64,000 nt of DNA from an uncultured Anaeroplasma sp. GTDB lineage: Bacteria > Bacillota_I > Bacilli_A > Acholeplasmatales > Anaeroplasmataceae. The stretch spans positions 54,179 through 118,178 of the forward strand of contig CAKQBG010000001.1 in NCBI GenBank assembly GCA_934216145.1. The letters run 5' to 3'. Positions 46,152 through 57,000 of this stretch are shown piece after piece. Each line of letters begins with the position of its first letter. The stretch's first letter is position 1. The notes beneath the pieces were generated by a model that worked only from the letters and a program-made list of their open reading frames with translations, was not told where the DNA came from and did not search any database. A program made the position numbers and the translations under genes.

Positions 46152-47668
46152 TGTATACTACCTCCTGATGCTAATCTATTTGTTCTTGTATCCCACATAT
46201 TTGCAAGAGAAACAATGATAAATACAAGACCCTTAACCATATACTTATAATCACCAACAGGTGCTACCATGTTAATCGCATTAAAGAATTCTTCAAGGAA
46301 AACTACGAAGAACGCACCAATTATTGCACAGCTAATCTTTGATTTAGGACCACCTGATGTTGTCATACCACCAAATACAATCGCAATAATAACATTAAGT
46401 CCAACCTGGCCTAATACTGAACCAGATGGATTAAAGATTTGACCACTCATAGAGTTAATATAAACAAATCCACAAATACCTAAGCCAATACCAGAAATAG
46501 CAAATGAAATAATACCAGCCTTCATAAGATTAATACCATTAAATTTAGCAGCAACCTTATTTGAACCAATAAATTTGTTTCTTCTACCAACCTTTGTAAA
46601 ATTAAATATAAACCAGCACATCAAGAAGAACACTAATAGGAATACTGCATAAATCCAAGGATTTGTGATCATTCCCTCACCAAATGAACCACTTAAATCA
46701 AACATTTTACCATTAATAATCGCATCATTTATAGCTGCAATAATATTCATCATTGTAAGTGTCATAACCATTACTGGTAAATTTAGCATTGTTGCTAATA
46801 CCGCATTTATAACACCAAGTAAAGCACCAACAAGAATAGAAACAATTAGTGATAAAAACAAATTATGTGTTCCCTTATAAATAACTCCTGCAAGTAATGC
46901 ACACATTAATGCTGCATTACCAAGGGACATATCAAATCCACCCTGAGAGTAAATAAATACTGCTCCTGTAGCTACTAAGGCTACAAATATACCAGAATTA
47001 ATAATAGAAGTTAAATCACCATTATATCCACAAGCATTCTTAGCTATTGCATAAGCTAAAATCATTACTACTAGCATAAAGAAGGGAATTAAATTAGTCC
47101 AAAACTTCTTATTAGTTAAGCTTCTCTTTAAATCAAAGCTTGCCTTATTTTCTAATGTCTTAGATCTTAAATTATCCATTGGATTAACAGATTCATTTAC
47201 ATAATACATTAAATTAATATATTCTGCATGTAAATCATATCTCTTAATCTTTTCTTGCTTTTTAGCTTCATAATTATAATTATTTGCCTTAATTTTAGCT
47301 CTCTTAGCTACAATCTCAACACCCTTAACAACATTAGAATGCTCCTTCTTTTCCTCCTTAGAAGGATTTATAAGATTACTATACTTTTCATTCTCTTGAT
47401 TTAAACCCTTTAATCTAACATCCTCTATTTCTCTAAGCTCACTATTAAACTTATCATTAATATCAATTATTTTATTATCAATTTCAAATCTAAGATTATT
47501 ATCTAATCTTTCATATTCATCCTTAATTCTTAAGGCTAATTTCTTTCTATCCTCACTACTCTTATTATCATTTGATTCATAAAAGAGATAGGCCTCATCA
47601 ACTAGCCCCTGGTCAAAGTACTTAGGATTAATCTTTGAAACTATTTTTTCATTTTTATTTTTTTTCAT
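46148..47668 (-). CDS. ABC importer permease with long N-terminal coiled coil (first)
   Basis: 506 residues. Residues about 190-495 are the usual BPD_transp_2 core (SQGGFDMSLGNAALMCALLA, and GLNVIIAIVFGGMTTSGGPKS). Residues 1-185 are a charged, mostly helical extension rich in Lys, Glu and Asn (for example KKLALRIKDEYERLDNNLRF and EKYSNLINPSKEEKKEHSN), absent from normal RbsC-type permeases of about 320-350 residues. It should project into the cytoplasm, where the ATPase also carries a coiled-coil insertion, so the two may pack against each other. Overlap with the next gene by 4 bases. Confidence 0.9.
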   Translation of the reverse strand: MKKNKNEKIVSKINPKYFDQGLVDEAYLFYESNDNKSSEDRKKLALRIKDEYERLDNNLRFEIDNKIIDINDKFNSELREIEDVRLKGLNQENEKYSNLINPSKEEKKEHSNVVKGVEIVAKRAKIKANNYNYEAKKQEKIKRYDLHAEYINLMYYVNESVNPMDNLRSKTLENKASFDLKRSLTNKKFWTNLIPFFMLVVMILAYAIAKNACGYNGDLTSIINSGIFVALVATGAVFIYSQGGFDMSLGNAALMCALLAGVIYKGTHNLFLSLIVSILVGALLGVINAVLATMLNLPVMVMTLTMMNIIAAINDAIINGKMFDLSGSFGEGMITNPWIYAVFLLVFFLMCWFIFNFTKVGRRNKFIGSNKVAAKFNGINLMKAGIISFAISGIGLGICGFVYINSMSGQIFNPSGSVLGQVGLNVIIAIVFGGMTTSGGPKSKISCAIIGAFFVVFLEEFFNAINMVAPVGDYKYMVKGLVFIIVSLANMWDTRTNRLASGGSIQ

Positions 47669-47677
47669 ACCTTACTC

Positions 47678-49747
47678 CTAAATCATATACTCAACTATTT
47701 GTTCCTGAGTTAAATCCTTACTTCTTTCGAATTCTTGCTTAATTTCGCCATCCTTCATAATAAGGATTCTATCAGACATACCAATTAATTCAGGAAGCTC
47801 CTCAGAAATCATTAAGATAGCCTTACCTTCCTTTTTCATCTTATATAGCAATTGATAAATAAATTGCTTTACACCAATATCAACACCACGAGTAGGACAG
47901 TCAAGAATCAAAATCTCAGAATCATTTGCTATCCACTTAGCTAAAGAAACCTTTTGCTTATTACCACCTGATAGCTTACTTACTAAATCCTCTGTAGAAT
48001 TACATTTAATTTGTAATTCTCTTGCTTGCTTATTAACAAGCTTCTTTTCATCTGACTTTCTAACAAGGAAATTATATTTTGCAATATTATTAATAGAAGC
48101 AATTGCGATATTATCGAAAATTGATGTCTTTAATGCTAAAGCCTCAACATCTCTATTCTTAGATAAATATCCAATACCCTCCTTCATTGCAAATGACTCA
48201 TTCTTAACTAATAAATCCAGATTCTCACCACAATAAACAAATCCTCCATCAAGGCTTATATTACCAAATAATGCTTTACCTAGCTCATGCATACCACACT
48301 CAGATAATCCACCAATTCCAAGTATTTCGCCCTTATGAAGCTCTAAATTAACATTCTTTAATGCTCTACCCTTAGAAGCATCAACCATCTTTAATACAAC
48401 CTTCTCGTCAAATGAACCATCATAATCACTACGATAATAATCACCCTGAAGTTCACGACCAATCATGTACTTCTTAATAGCCTCAGCATCAAATTCATTT
48501 TTAGCCTTATCAAGATTTGCAACAATATTACCATCACGTAAAACTGTTAAAGTATCACATTTTTCCATTAGCTCTTCTAAATCATGAGAAATAAATAATA
48601 CTGATTTACCTTGATTCTTAAGCTCATTCATTTTCTTATATAAAAGATTTCTACCTGTTTCAGATAATGCAGTAGTTGTCTCATCAACAATAAAAATCTC
48701 AGGATTCTTATTTAAACATTTAGCTATTTCAATAAGTTTTCTTTGCTGCATATCATATCTAGCAGTAATCATGCCTGCTTGAATATCAGTAACACCTATC
48801 TTTGATAATGCATGTTGAGCATGCTTTCTAAGCTTTTTACCATTTACGAATAATCCAAATATTAGCTTTAACCAAAAATTCTTAAAGTTTCTTAAGCCCT
48901 TAGATTCATGAACAGTATTTAAATCACGAATAGCATTTAAATAATGGTTCTTTAAATAAACACAATCATTCTTTAGCCATTCTCTTTTCATATATGATTC
49001 ATCATCAAGCTTTCCACAAAGACTTCTATATCTTTTCTTATTCTCCTCATGAGCATTCTTTCTTCTACGCTCAACTAAATAAGCTTCAATATTATTCTCA
49101 TTTTTATTATAGAACTCCTCAATTCTATTCTCTTCAGCCTTAAACTCATTAAATAGTCTTAAAGCTTCAGTATTGAATCTTTCGTCCTCCTTCTTTTCCT
49201 TATCAATATTACTATTTTCTAAGGAAGAGACAAGCTCAAGATATTTAGCCTTTAAATTATATTTACCATCCTTAATAATTTCTTTAATCTTAGATTTATC
49301 ACTAGTTTCCTCTAATTCAGACTTATATTTGTTAAAAAGTGAATCAAATTCAACTAGTGACAAATCAAAGGATGGAGAAAAATCTTCAATCTTTCGATCT
49401 TCAAAATAATTAACACCTGAGAACTTCTTAAGCTCACCTAAGTAAATATTCTCAGCAACTGAAATTTCAGAAATAGTACCACTTTCCTGAACAATAATAC
49501 CAATTCCTTTATCAAGAGCATCAATCATAGATGCAGGCTCCCATGGCTTTCCATGATATTCCATAGAACCAGATGTTTTCTCATAAATACCTGTCATAAT
49601 AGCTGACATTGTAGACTTACCAGAACCATTCTCTCCGATAAATCCTCTAATTTCACCTGGATAAATTTCAATATCTACATCATTTAAAGCAATAGTGGGA
49701 CCGAATTGTTTTACAATATGTGTCGCCTTAAAAATTGGTTCTTTCAT
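47678..49747 (-). CDS. ABC importer ATPase, twin-domain, with about 190-residue coiled-coil insertion
   Basis: 689 residues against about 500 for RbsA. Domain 1: Walker A GENGSGKST (38-46), Q-loop GIIVQESGTISEISVAENIY (84-102), Walker B IFIVDETTTALS. A highly charged helical insertion of about 190 residues (118-305) lies between Q-loop and signature. The signature there is degenerate (ITARYDMQQRKLIEIAKCL instead of LSVGQQQMVEIAKAL). Domain 2: degenerate Walker A (GGLSECGMHELGKALFG, as is usual), LSGGNKQKVSLAKWIA and ILDCPTRGVDIG. I chose ATG 49745-49747 with AAGGGG upstream; an earlier ATG (49792) has no ribosome site. First gene of the operon. Confidence 0.9.
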   Translation of the reverse strand: MKEPIFKATHIVKQFGPTIALNDVDIEIYPGEIRGFIGENGSGKSTMSAIMTGIYEKTSGSMEYHGKPWEPASMIDALDKGIGIIVQESGTISEISVAENIYLGELKKFSGVNYFEDRKIEDFSPSFDLSLVEFDSLFNKYKSELEETSDKSKIKEIIKDGKYNLKAKYLELVSSLENSNIDKEKKEDERFNTEALRLFNEFKAEENRIEEFYNKNENNIEAYLVERRRKNAHEENKKRYRSLCGKLDDESYMKREWLKNDCVYLKNHYLNAIRDLNTVHESKGLRNFKNFWLKLIFGLFVNGKKLRKHAQHALSKIGVTDIQAGMITARYDMQQRKLIEIAKCLNKNPEIFIVDETTTALSETGRNLLYKKMNELKNQGKSVLFISHDLEELMEKCDTLTVLRDGNIVANLDKAKNEFDAEAIKKYMIGRELQGDYYRSDYDGSFDEKVVLKMVDASKGRALKNVNLELHKGEILGIGGLSECGMHELGKALFGNISLDGGFVYCGENLDLLVKNESFAMKEGIGYLSKNRDVEALALKTSIFDNIAIASINNIAKYNFLVRKSDEKKLVNKQARELQIKCNSTEDLVSKLSGGNKQKVSLAKWIANDSEILILDCPTRGVDIGVKQFIYQLLYKMKKEGKAILMISEELPELIGMSDRILIMKDGEIKQEFERSKDLTQEQIVEYMI

Positions 49748-49822
49748 ATACTTACGCACCCCTTTATCTTCAGTTTCTATTTTAGCAAACATAAAAGCGT
49801 TTTTTAATCACAAATAATATCT

Positions 49823-49851
49823 TTTATACTGCATTATTTTGTTATTTGCAA
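49823..49851 (-). promoter_or_regulatory. Sigma-A promoter of the ABC/uxu operon
   Basis: On the minus strand, TTGCAA (49846-49851), 17-base spacer, TATAAA (49823-49828). It lies about 75 bases before the ATPase start and faces the AraC gene, with about 75 bases of shared control region between the two promoters. Confidence 0.75.
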
Positions 49852-49932
49852 AATGAAAATAATTTTTAGTTTTCACTTGCGACAAAAAAATGCACTTTCA
49901 TACTTTATTTTCACACAATTTTGTTCTATAAT
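49852..49932 (+). promoter_or_regulatory. Control region and promoter of the AraC gene
   Basis: TATAAT at 49927-49932 is a perfect -10 for the AraC gene, but no good -35 lies 16-18 bases upstream, as in activator-dependent promoters. Three TTTCAC/TTTCAT elements (about 49871, 49896 and 49909) may be binding sites for the AraC protein. That is inference. Confidence 0.45.
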
Positions 49933-49950
49933 AAAAATAGGTGATATAGA

Positions 49951-52260
49951 ATGAAGCTCGATGTAGATTTAATAAAAGAAAGCAAAAAAAGACCAATGAA
50001 AATTATCGCAACAGAGTTCGATAATATTCCAATACATATGCATTCTTCAACAGAAATATTAATAGTTCTAAAAGGTCAAGCAGAGCTAACAATAAACACT
50101 AGCTCCTATTTTCTAAAGGAAAAGGATATTGTTATTATTAATCCAAAGGAAATACATCAATTAAAAAGTCTATCAAAATGTATTATCCTTTCAACCTATT
50201 TCAACTGTCAATCTTTTCTAGAGTATGAAAAGGCAGAGGATATAATATTTGAGCTTAATTCAGTAGAATATCCTAATAATCCTAAATATGAAACAATCAG
50301 ATATTTCATTTATAGTATTATTAGATTAAATTCTCAACATAATGTTAATGCCTCATTAAACACTAAATCAATTTGTTATTCACTCGTAGCACAGCTTATG
50401 AACAATTTCAAAACTGATATTTCTTCAACTAAAATATCTGATAAGGAATACGATACAATAACAAAAATTACTAATTATATTAATGAGCATTATTCAGAAA
50501 GGCTAAGCCTAAGCCAAATAGCAGAAAAATTTAATTATACTGAATCACATGTATCTAAAATCTTCAAAAAAAGCCTAAATAAAACCTTTATAGAATATTA
50601 CGATACACTTAGAGTAAACTATTCTATAGATGATTTAACTCTATCAAATACCTCAATTGAGCAAATCGCTTTAGATCATGGCTTTGAAACCTCAAGAAGC
50701 TATGTTAGAGCATTTATGAATCTATATAATTGCTACCCAAGTGAATATAGAAAGAAAAATAAAGAGCTTGAATATGTATCTAATGATGATAAATCAAGAT
50801 TATTTAAAGAGGTATTAGATATAATAATGGCTAAATATCTAAGATATATTAAAAGAAATAATATCCAAGAAACTGTAAGAGTTACAAGAGAAATAATTTC
50901 AATTGAAAATATAGATGAATATGAAAAAATACCAAATCCTACAACAACAATTTTAATGCTTGGTAATATAAATTTCTTATTCAATTCTAATATCATAGAA
51001 GAATTAAAGGATATTCAAAATAAAATGAGATTTAAATATATTGAAATAACCTCTATTTTCTCTCAAACTGAAAGGCTTTATAAAAAAACAGATAAAGGCT
51101 TTATGCTAAATAAACCTATGATTGATATCATTGCTAAAATAATATATGATTTAAAGCTATCTCCTTATTTTGTTTTTGACTTTTCAATATTCTTAAACTC
51201 TCAGGATTTAATTACTCAATTTTTAAAATATTTAATTAAAAATACCTCATACGAATTTAATGATATTCTAATATCAATTAATTATGATCATGATATTGAA
51301 TATTCAGTAGAAGAAAAATATACCTATACCTATAAAATATGCTCATATTTTAAAAAGTTAAAAGAAAAATCAATTAAATTTGTTTCCCCATCTATATATT
51401 CAAAGGAAGATTATTCTATTATTGTTTCAGAGAATAAATCTCATCATATCTTTGATTATATTTCAATAAATTATCTTTTAAGTAATAATAATGGTATATC
51501 TAAAAATCCTAATGAGGTAAAAGATTTTATTGAAGAGTTAGATAAAAAATATTCAACAAAGCTAAATAATATTATTATTGAAAATATTAATTTCACTCTA
51601 AATAATAATTTATTGAATGATACTCTATTTGAATCAAGCTATCAATGTAAAAATACATTAGATATATATCCATATATATCAGGAATAGTAATGAATCATA
51701 TGTTTGATATTACAATAGAAAACTTCTTTGATAATAATCCTTATTTAGGATACAATGGCTATTATACCTTTAATTACATTAAAAAAGCTTCCTTTTATGC
51801 CTTATATTTTATGTCATTGCTTAAGGATAATATAATTAAAAGAGGAAGAAATTATATTGTAACATATAAAGAAAATAAAATAGTAATATTATTAAATAAC
51901 TATGTTCATTACTCTGAATTATTTGCAGAAAATGAGTATTTTGAATTAACAGATAAAGATAGATATAAATGCTTTTCAAAATATACAGATATTAATTTTA
52001 CATTTGAAATTAATAATTTACAATTCCAACATGCTAGAATAAAAACTACCTATTTAAATAAAAAAAGTGGATCATCCTATGATATTTATAAAGAAATATC
52101 AGCAGATGAACCACTAACTAACGAAGAACTTAACACAATGAAGGAATTATGTGTTCCTAGATTTAAAATTGAAACTCAAAAAATTACAAAGGGTATTTTA
52201 AAAATAAATACAACCGTTAATCCTCTAGAAACAAAAATAATAGAAATCACTCTAAACTAA
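49951..52260 (+). CDS. AraC-family regulator with cupin sensor and GH39-like C-terminal domain
   Basis: 769 residues. N-terminal cupin (residues about 15-80: NIPIHMHSSTEILIVLKGQA, IVIINPKEIHQL), AraC HTH pair at about 165-270 (LSLSQIAEKFNYTESHVSKIF and SIEQIALDHGFETSRSYVRA followed by YNCYPSEYRK), and a 480-residue tail. That tail has alternating beta-strand/helix order (NPTTTILMLGNINFLFNSNI, LSPYFVFDFSIFLNSQDL) like the GH39-type barrel found fused to AraC regulators. It probably senses a sugar. It diverges from the ABC/uxu operon and is the obvious regulator. The GH39 call is moderate: I did not see clear catalytic Glu motifs. Confidence 0.85.
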   Translation: MKLDVDLIKESKKRPMKIIATEFDNIPIHMHSSTEILIVLKGQAELTINTSSYFLKEKDIVIINPKEIHQLKSLSKCIILSTYFNCQSFLEYEKAEDIIFELNSVEYPNNPKYETIRYFIYSIIRLNSQHNVNASLNTKSICYSLVAQLMNNFKTDISSTKISDKEYDTITKITNYINEHYSERLSLSQIAEKFNYTESHVSKIFKKSLNKTFIEYYDTLRVNYSIDDLTLSNTSIEQIALDHGFETSRSYVRAFMNLYNCYPSEYRKKNKELEYVSNDDKSRLFKEVLDIIMAKYLRYIKRNNIQETVRVTREIISIENIDEYEKIPNPTTTILMLGNINFLFNSNIIEELKDIQNKMRFKYIEITSIFSQTERLYKKTDKGFMLNKPMIDIIAKIIYDLKLSPYFVFDFSIFLNSQDLITQFLKYLIKNTSYEFNDILISINYDHDIEYSVEEKYTYTYKICSYFKKLKEKSIKFVSPSIYSKEDYSIIVSENKSHHIFDYISINYLLSNNNGISKNPNEVKDFIEELDKKYSTKLNNIIIENINFTLNNNLLNDTLFESSYQCKNTLDIYPYISGIVMNHMFDITIENFFDNNPYLGYNGYYTFNYIKKASFYALYFMSLLKDNIIKRGRNYIVTYKENKIVILLNNYVHYSELFAENEYFELTDKDRYKCFSKYTDINFTFEINNLQFQHARIKTTYLNKKSGSSYDIYKEISADEPLTNEELNTMKELCVPRFKIETQKITKGILKINTTVNPLETKIIEITLN

Positions 52261-52276
52261 ATATTTTTAATAAAAT

Positions 52277-52316
52277 AGCCTCATAAGAATACTTAATTCA
52301 ATGAGGCTTTTTTGTT
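52277..52316 (+). terminator. Terminator of the AraC gene
   Basis: AGCCTCAT (52277-52284) pairs with ATGAGGCT (52301-52308), followed by TTTTTTGTTTTT. Confidence 0.9.
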
Positions 52317-52419
52317 TTTAAGCTTATATATTTTTTAAATCAGTTTAATATTGTGTGATAAACATTTTCATCATTTATAATTAAATTTGAGCAATTTTTT
52401 CTCCATTCTTGTTTTATTT

Positions 52420-52617
52420 ACCTGTCACTATAAAATTCATTTAATTCAGGAAAATATAAGCTACTATTCCAGCTATACCTAATACATAAATGAATCCTTA
52501 TTAAAATTTTCACATATAAGAGCATAAAGTAATAAATGCTCTAAATAATCACAATATACCAATTTTTCAGGTAATTTCCATTCATAAGGATATATTCTAG
52601 CAGTTTGAGAATTGATA
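52420..52617 (-). pseudogene. Eroded coding fragment, family not identified
   Basis: The minus strand reads KYINSQTARIYPYEWKLPEK then LVYCDYLEHLLLYALICE and a stop; a shifted frame continues GIAGIVAYIF and FPELNEFYSD. The YCDYLEHLLLH-like pattern is known to me from hypothetical proteins on Firmicutes mobile elements, but I cannot name the family. It is frameshifted and has stops. Confidence 0.5.
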
Positions 52618-52622
52618 TATTT

Positions 52623-53561
52623 TTATCTAAAATCAATTAATAAATTCATAATTAGTTTAATTATAACATCCATTTCCTCTGGCTTTGATTCTGCAGTTAA
52701 AATAGTAATAGCTACTAAGCTACCATTAGTAATAATTAAATTACCATTTTTAAAAAGAGCGTGATTTTTATTTAAAAATTCAAGAAATAATACAGAAGCT
52801 ATTCTTTTACATCCATCGACAAAAGGATGATCCTTCACTAAAAAATATAATAAATGAGCAGCTTTTTCTTCTAATGAAGGATATAATTCTTTCCCAAAAA
52901 CATTTTGATATATACCATCTAAAATGCCTTTAAGCTTTCCTTCTTCTTTTTCAACACCAAATACAGAAGATAAACTATTAAACTTCATTGAATCTATTAT
53001 TTTTCTAGACTCATCATATTGTAATTTATATATGGTTTGATTTCCTTCTGGCTTTTTTATAGCGCTATGATCATAATCATCTAATAAATCTAATGCCTTA
53101 GTATATTCATTTACAACATTAGTTAAGACATTATCATCAGTATTAAATGATGCAAGCATTTTATTTTGAACTTCAATTGTTTTATTTAAAGAAGCCATTC
53201 TTTTTTCATTTATAGAATATCCATAAATTAAATATTCCTTTAACACTTTTTTTATAAATCTTCTAAAAATTATTCCTTTTTTAGAATTAACTTTATAACT
53301 AACTGCTAAAATAACATCAAGATTATAATACTTTTTAGATATATGATTAATATCATCATTTAAAAAAATAATAGCTTCATTTTCTTCTAACTCTTTATTA
53401 TTAAAAATACTTTTTATATATTTAGCTATTATAGTCTCTTCTTCACAAAAAGCTTTTGCAATTTCTTCTTCACTTAACCAAACTGTTTCGTTTTCTTTAT
53501 CAGCTATAATATCCATTTCAAAATCATCATTAACAAATTTTATAATCTTATAGTTATCCAA
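52623..53561 (-). CDS. RhuM-like/Fic (Doc-type) fusion protein
   Basis: 312 residues. The N-terminal 115 residues resemble RhuM (virulence protein) domains: NETVWLSEEEIAKAFCEEET then YYNLDVILAVSYKVNSKKGI and FRRFIKKVLKEYLI. The C-terminal half is a Fic/Doc domain with active-site loop HPFVDGCKR at 245-253 (consensus HxFxDGNKR; Asn is replaced by Cys). Fic proteins transfer AMP or phosphate to target proteins; such fusions are common on mobile elements and act as toxins. No antitoxin partner gene is adjacent; the N-terminal part may serve as inhibitor. The Cys substitution may weaken phosphate binding. Confidence 0.85.
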   Translation of the reverse strand: MDNYKIIKFVNDDFEMDIIADKENETVWLSEEEIAKAFCEEETIIAKYIKSIFNNKELEENEAIIFLNDDINHISKKYYNLDVILAVSYKVNSKKGIIFRRFIKKVLKEYLIYGYSINEKRMASLNKTIEVQNKMLASFNTDDNVLTNVVNEYTKALDLLDDYDHSAIKKPEGNQTIYKLQYDESRKIIDSMKFNSLSSVFGVEKEEGKLKGILDGIYQNVFGKELYPSLEEKAAHLLYFLVKDHPFVDGCKRIASVLFLEFLNKNHALFKNGNLIITNGSLVAITILTAESKPEEMDVIIKLIMNLLIDFR

Positions 53562-53627
53562 AATGTATTCACCTCTTATTATGTATATTATGACAATGGT
53601 TTAAAGCTTATTATTATTTATAAAACA

Positions 53628-54056
53628 CTAAAGGTTATTATTTATTATCTTTTTCATCCATATATGAGGACAGCCTTCATCATTATATTTCTCATTTAGC
53701 ATAGTAAAACCATTTTTTAAATAAAAATGGGAAATTCTTTTTTGAAGAGCTAATTCAATAATATTACCATTATTCTTTATTATTTCAGTTTCTGATGCAT
53801 CTAATAATATATTACCATAGCCTTTACCTCTATATTCCTTTATAATAGCTATTCTACCAATTTGATAGTATTTTCTTTCATTATTATAAAAGATTCTACA
53901 AGTACCTATAGCTATATTATCCTCATAAATAACAATATGCTTAGCAATATTATCTATATCATCAAATTCATTTTCAAATCCCTGCTCAGCAATAAATACT
54001 ATTTTACGTATATTTTTAGCAGCAGTAGGTAAATATTCATATACCTTTATTTCCAT
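53628..54056 (-). CDS. GNAT N-acetyltransferase
   Basis: 142 residues. The GNAT fold is clear: VFIAEQGFENEFDDIDNIAK, IGRIAIIKEYRGKGYGNILL (acetyl-CoA loop R/Q-x-x-G-x-G), and SHFYLKNGFTMLNEKYNDEG. The last part, with E-G-C-P-H-I-W-M, is typical of ElaA/YjcF-like enzymes of unknown small-molecule substrate. The gene ends 66 bases from the RhuM-Fic gene start and lies 8 bases after the large helicase gene's stop, so it is probably co-transcribed with that helicase. Confidence 0.85.
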   Translation of the reverse strand: MEIKVYEYLPTAAKNIRKIVFIAEQGFENEFDDIDNIAKHIVIYEDNIAIGTCRIFYNNERKYYQIGRIAIIKEYRGKGYGNILLDASETEIIKNNGNIIELALQKRISHFYLKNGFTMLNEKYNDEGCPHIWMKKIINNNL

Positions 54057-54064
54057 ACATACCT

Positions 54065-57000
54065 TTATTTCTTATTCAATAGCTTAACTAATGTCTTTTT
54101 AAGCATATCATAATCACGTGCACAATCTCTAGGAATAGTTAAAAGCTTTAAATGATGCTGATCACATATTCTTTTCTTTTCCTTATCCCTTTTCATTACC
54201 TCTTCATCACTATAATGTTCTGGTCCATTTAATTCTATTGCTAAAAGAGGAATATTACCAGAGAATGTTTTTTCAAATAAAACCAAATCGAATCTTTCCT
54301 GATAGAATAATCTTGTAGTATTTCCAATATCATTTAAAATTGAAGCAATACTAACTTCCTCCTTGATAAAGCTATTAGTATCAATTACAGATAATATCTG
54401 ATTAATAGTCATGCCAAGTTCTCTTTCACTTTCAGTACTTAAATGTCTAGTACCTAACGCAAATGATTTAGGACTTACATTTGTAACTGTTGTATTTCCT
54501 TCTGTTTTTACATATTTCATTAGCTCAAAAATATCATCATGCTCATCAGATAGCTTTTCTAATGCATTTTCATTAGCTAATAATATAAATTTCTTTTTCG
54601 CTCTTGATATTGCAACATTAATTAGCTCTCTATTATTCTTTAGCCAATTATAAGTGTTCTTTTCTGTTCTATTAGTAATAGCAGTAGAAAATATAATAAC
54701 ATCTTTTTGATCGCCCTGAAATGAATGAACAGTACCTACTGATATGTTATTAATTTTCTCTTTATTTAAATTATATTCAATACATTGTTTTTGCATAACA
54801 AAGGGAGTAATTACTCCTATTGCTTCATCATTATGCTTCTTAATATAATCAACAATATATGCTGCCTCAGCCTCTGCAGCATTTTTAACATCTCCATAAC
54901 TTTTATCTGAATTTGTAGTATCTATAAATTCTAATGGCTCTATATCATTAATCTTACTCATAATAATAAGCTTATTATTATAATATTTCTTATTAGAAAA
55001 ATTAATAATTTTAGCATCACAACGATAGTGATATGACAATAATGTTTCAGTATTCTTTACATCCACCTTTGTATAGGCTGTATAAATAGAATTATCAATA
55101 TAATCATATTCATCGGGGATATGATATTTATTTTTAAGCTTTTTATTAATATTTTTATCAAGCACAATTACAGGTCTTAGCTGCTGAGGATCTCCTACAA
55201 GCATAATTTGCTTTCCTTTTGAAATTGGTATTAACGCATTTGCTACATTACATTGTCCGGCCTCATCCATCATAACAATATCAAATAACTCCATACCATC
55301 ACCTAAATATGAACAAGAAAGATTGGTTGTAATAATGATAGGAAATATATCTTTAAATAATTCTAGCTTTTCAGGATCCTGTAAAAATCTTCTTAAATCT
55401 TTAGCCTTATCTTTTTTATTTTCTTCACAAGCATCCTTAATTATATCAAAAAGCTCTTTATATCGTTCCTTTGATAGCTTTTGAAATCTTTTAGCAGTTT
55501 CAAAATGAATAGATTTAAATAAAGAATTATAATCACTATACATTAATGATTCAAATTTATCCATATTCACTTCGCCAATAGAATCTAATTCTCTCCTAAG
55601 CTCTTCAATCTGGGGAGAAATAGTTGTAGCCTTAAACCATTCATTGTCACATTTATCATTTAGAAACATCAAGCTATTTAATCTATTACTAATAGTTAAA
55701 TATCTCTCATGCTTATCTAATAAAGAAACAAGCTCTTTTGTGGATTCTCTTTGAGCCTTCTTATAATTATCTAAACTTTCCTCAAAAATCTTTTTATCTC
55801 TTGCAGCTTCATATAGCCTTCTAATAGTCAAAACAGCTTTTTCACAATATGAGCTTCTACCTAGTCTAATAGCAGGAAATAAAAGCTGTTCCTTATCATT
55901 ATATTTAAGATTACATATATCATCATAAACTCCATTCATTGGAATATTATTATTAGAAGTAACAAGTACTGTTTTATTATTAATTAATGATGTTAAAATA
56001 GCATTTAATAATGTTTGAGTCTTTCCTGTACCAGGAGGACCTTGTATATAGCTAGCAGGAGATTTCATGCCAATATTAATCGCATTAATTTGATCAATAT
56101 TAAATTTATTATCAATAGTAAAAATAGGATAATTATTCCTTCTAACAAGCTTAGATTTGGAATCACCAAAAAAGGTTCTTAATGGTAAAGGGATATTATC
56201 TGAATTAATAATTTTTTTAATTTTAGCAAATTCTCCATCAACATCTATAGAAAAGTTTTTTTCTAATGTAATAAAAAATGGATTACTATCAATTTTAATT
56301 TCAGAAATATATGTTGCTTTTCTAGTATTATTATATTCTCTAATAACATTAACAATTTTAGCCTTATTTTCCTTAAAATTATCAATTAATTCATATTCTT
56401 CCTCAGGAATAAATTTATTAATAGAAGCCTTTTTATTAATTCTTTCATTATCAGAATCATAATAAAATTCTACATTAATACAAATATCATCATCAGCAAC
56501 AAGACATTTATTCTTTATATCTAATTTAACATGTCTAAAAGCTAATACATACATTGTATTATCATTATTCTTTATACTTAATTCATTAATAACAAGACTT
56601 CTTTCAATTTTTTCTAAATCATTCTTTTTACTATTATCTTTTTTATAAAATGATTCCTTTGATAGCCTTTCAAACTGGATAGAATCTAAAGGAAAACAAG
56701 CATTATTATCTAAAACATCATTATCAATTCCAGGAACCAATCCATATTTTGAAATATATGGAACAGTATCAAGCTTGAAACAATCAATATAATAATCAAT
56801 TAAATTATTCTTATTAATATCCCTCTTTAAAAATCCTAAAGCTTCATCATTCTCATCAATAAATTTCAATAGCTCTATTGGTGATTTATGATATGTATCA
56901 TCACATATTTCTAAATTAAGAATATTATCATAATAAATAATTCCATCTATAGTCTCTGTATTCTTTGAAATATTAAAAATATCACAACGAAGCCTTTTAT

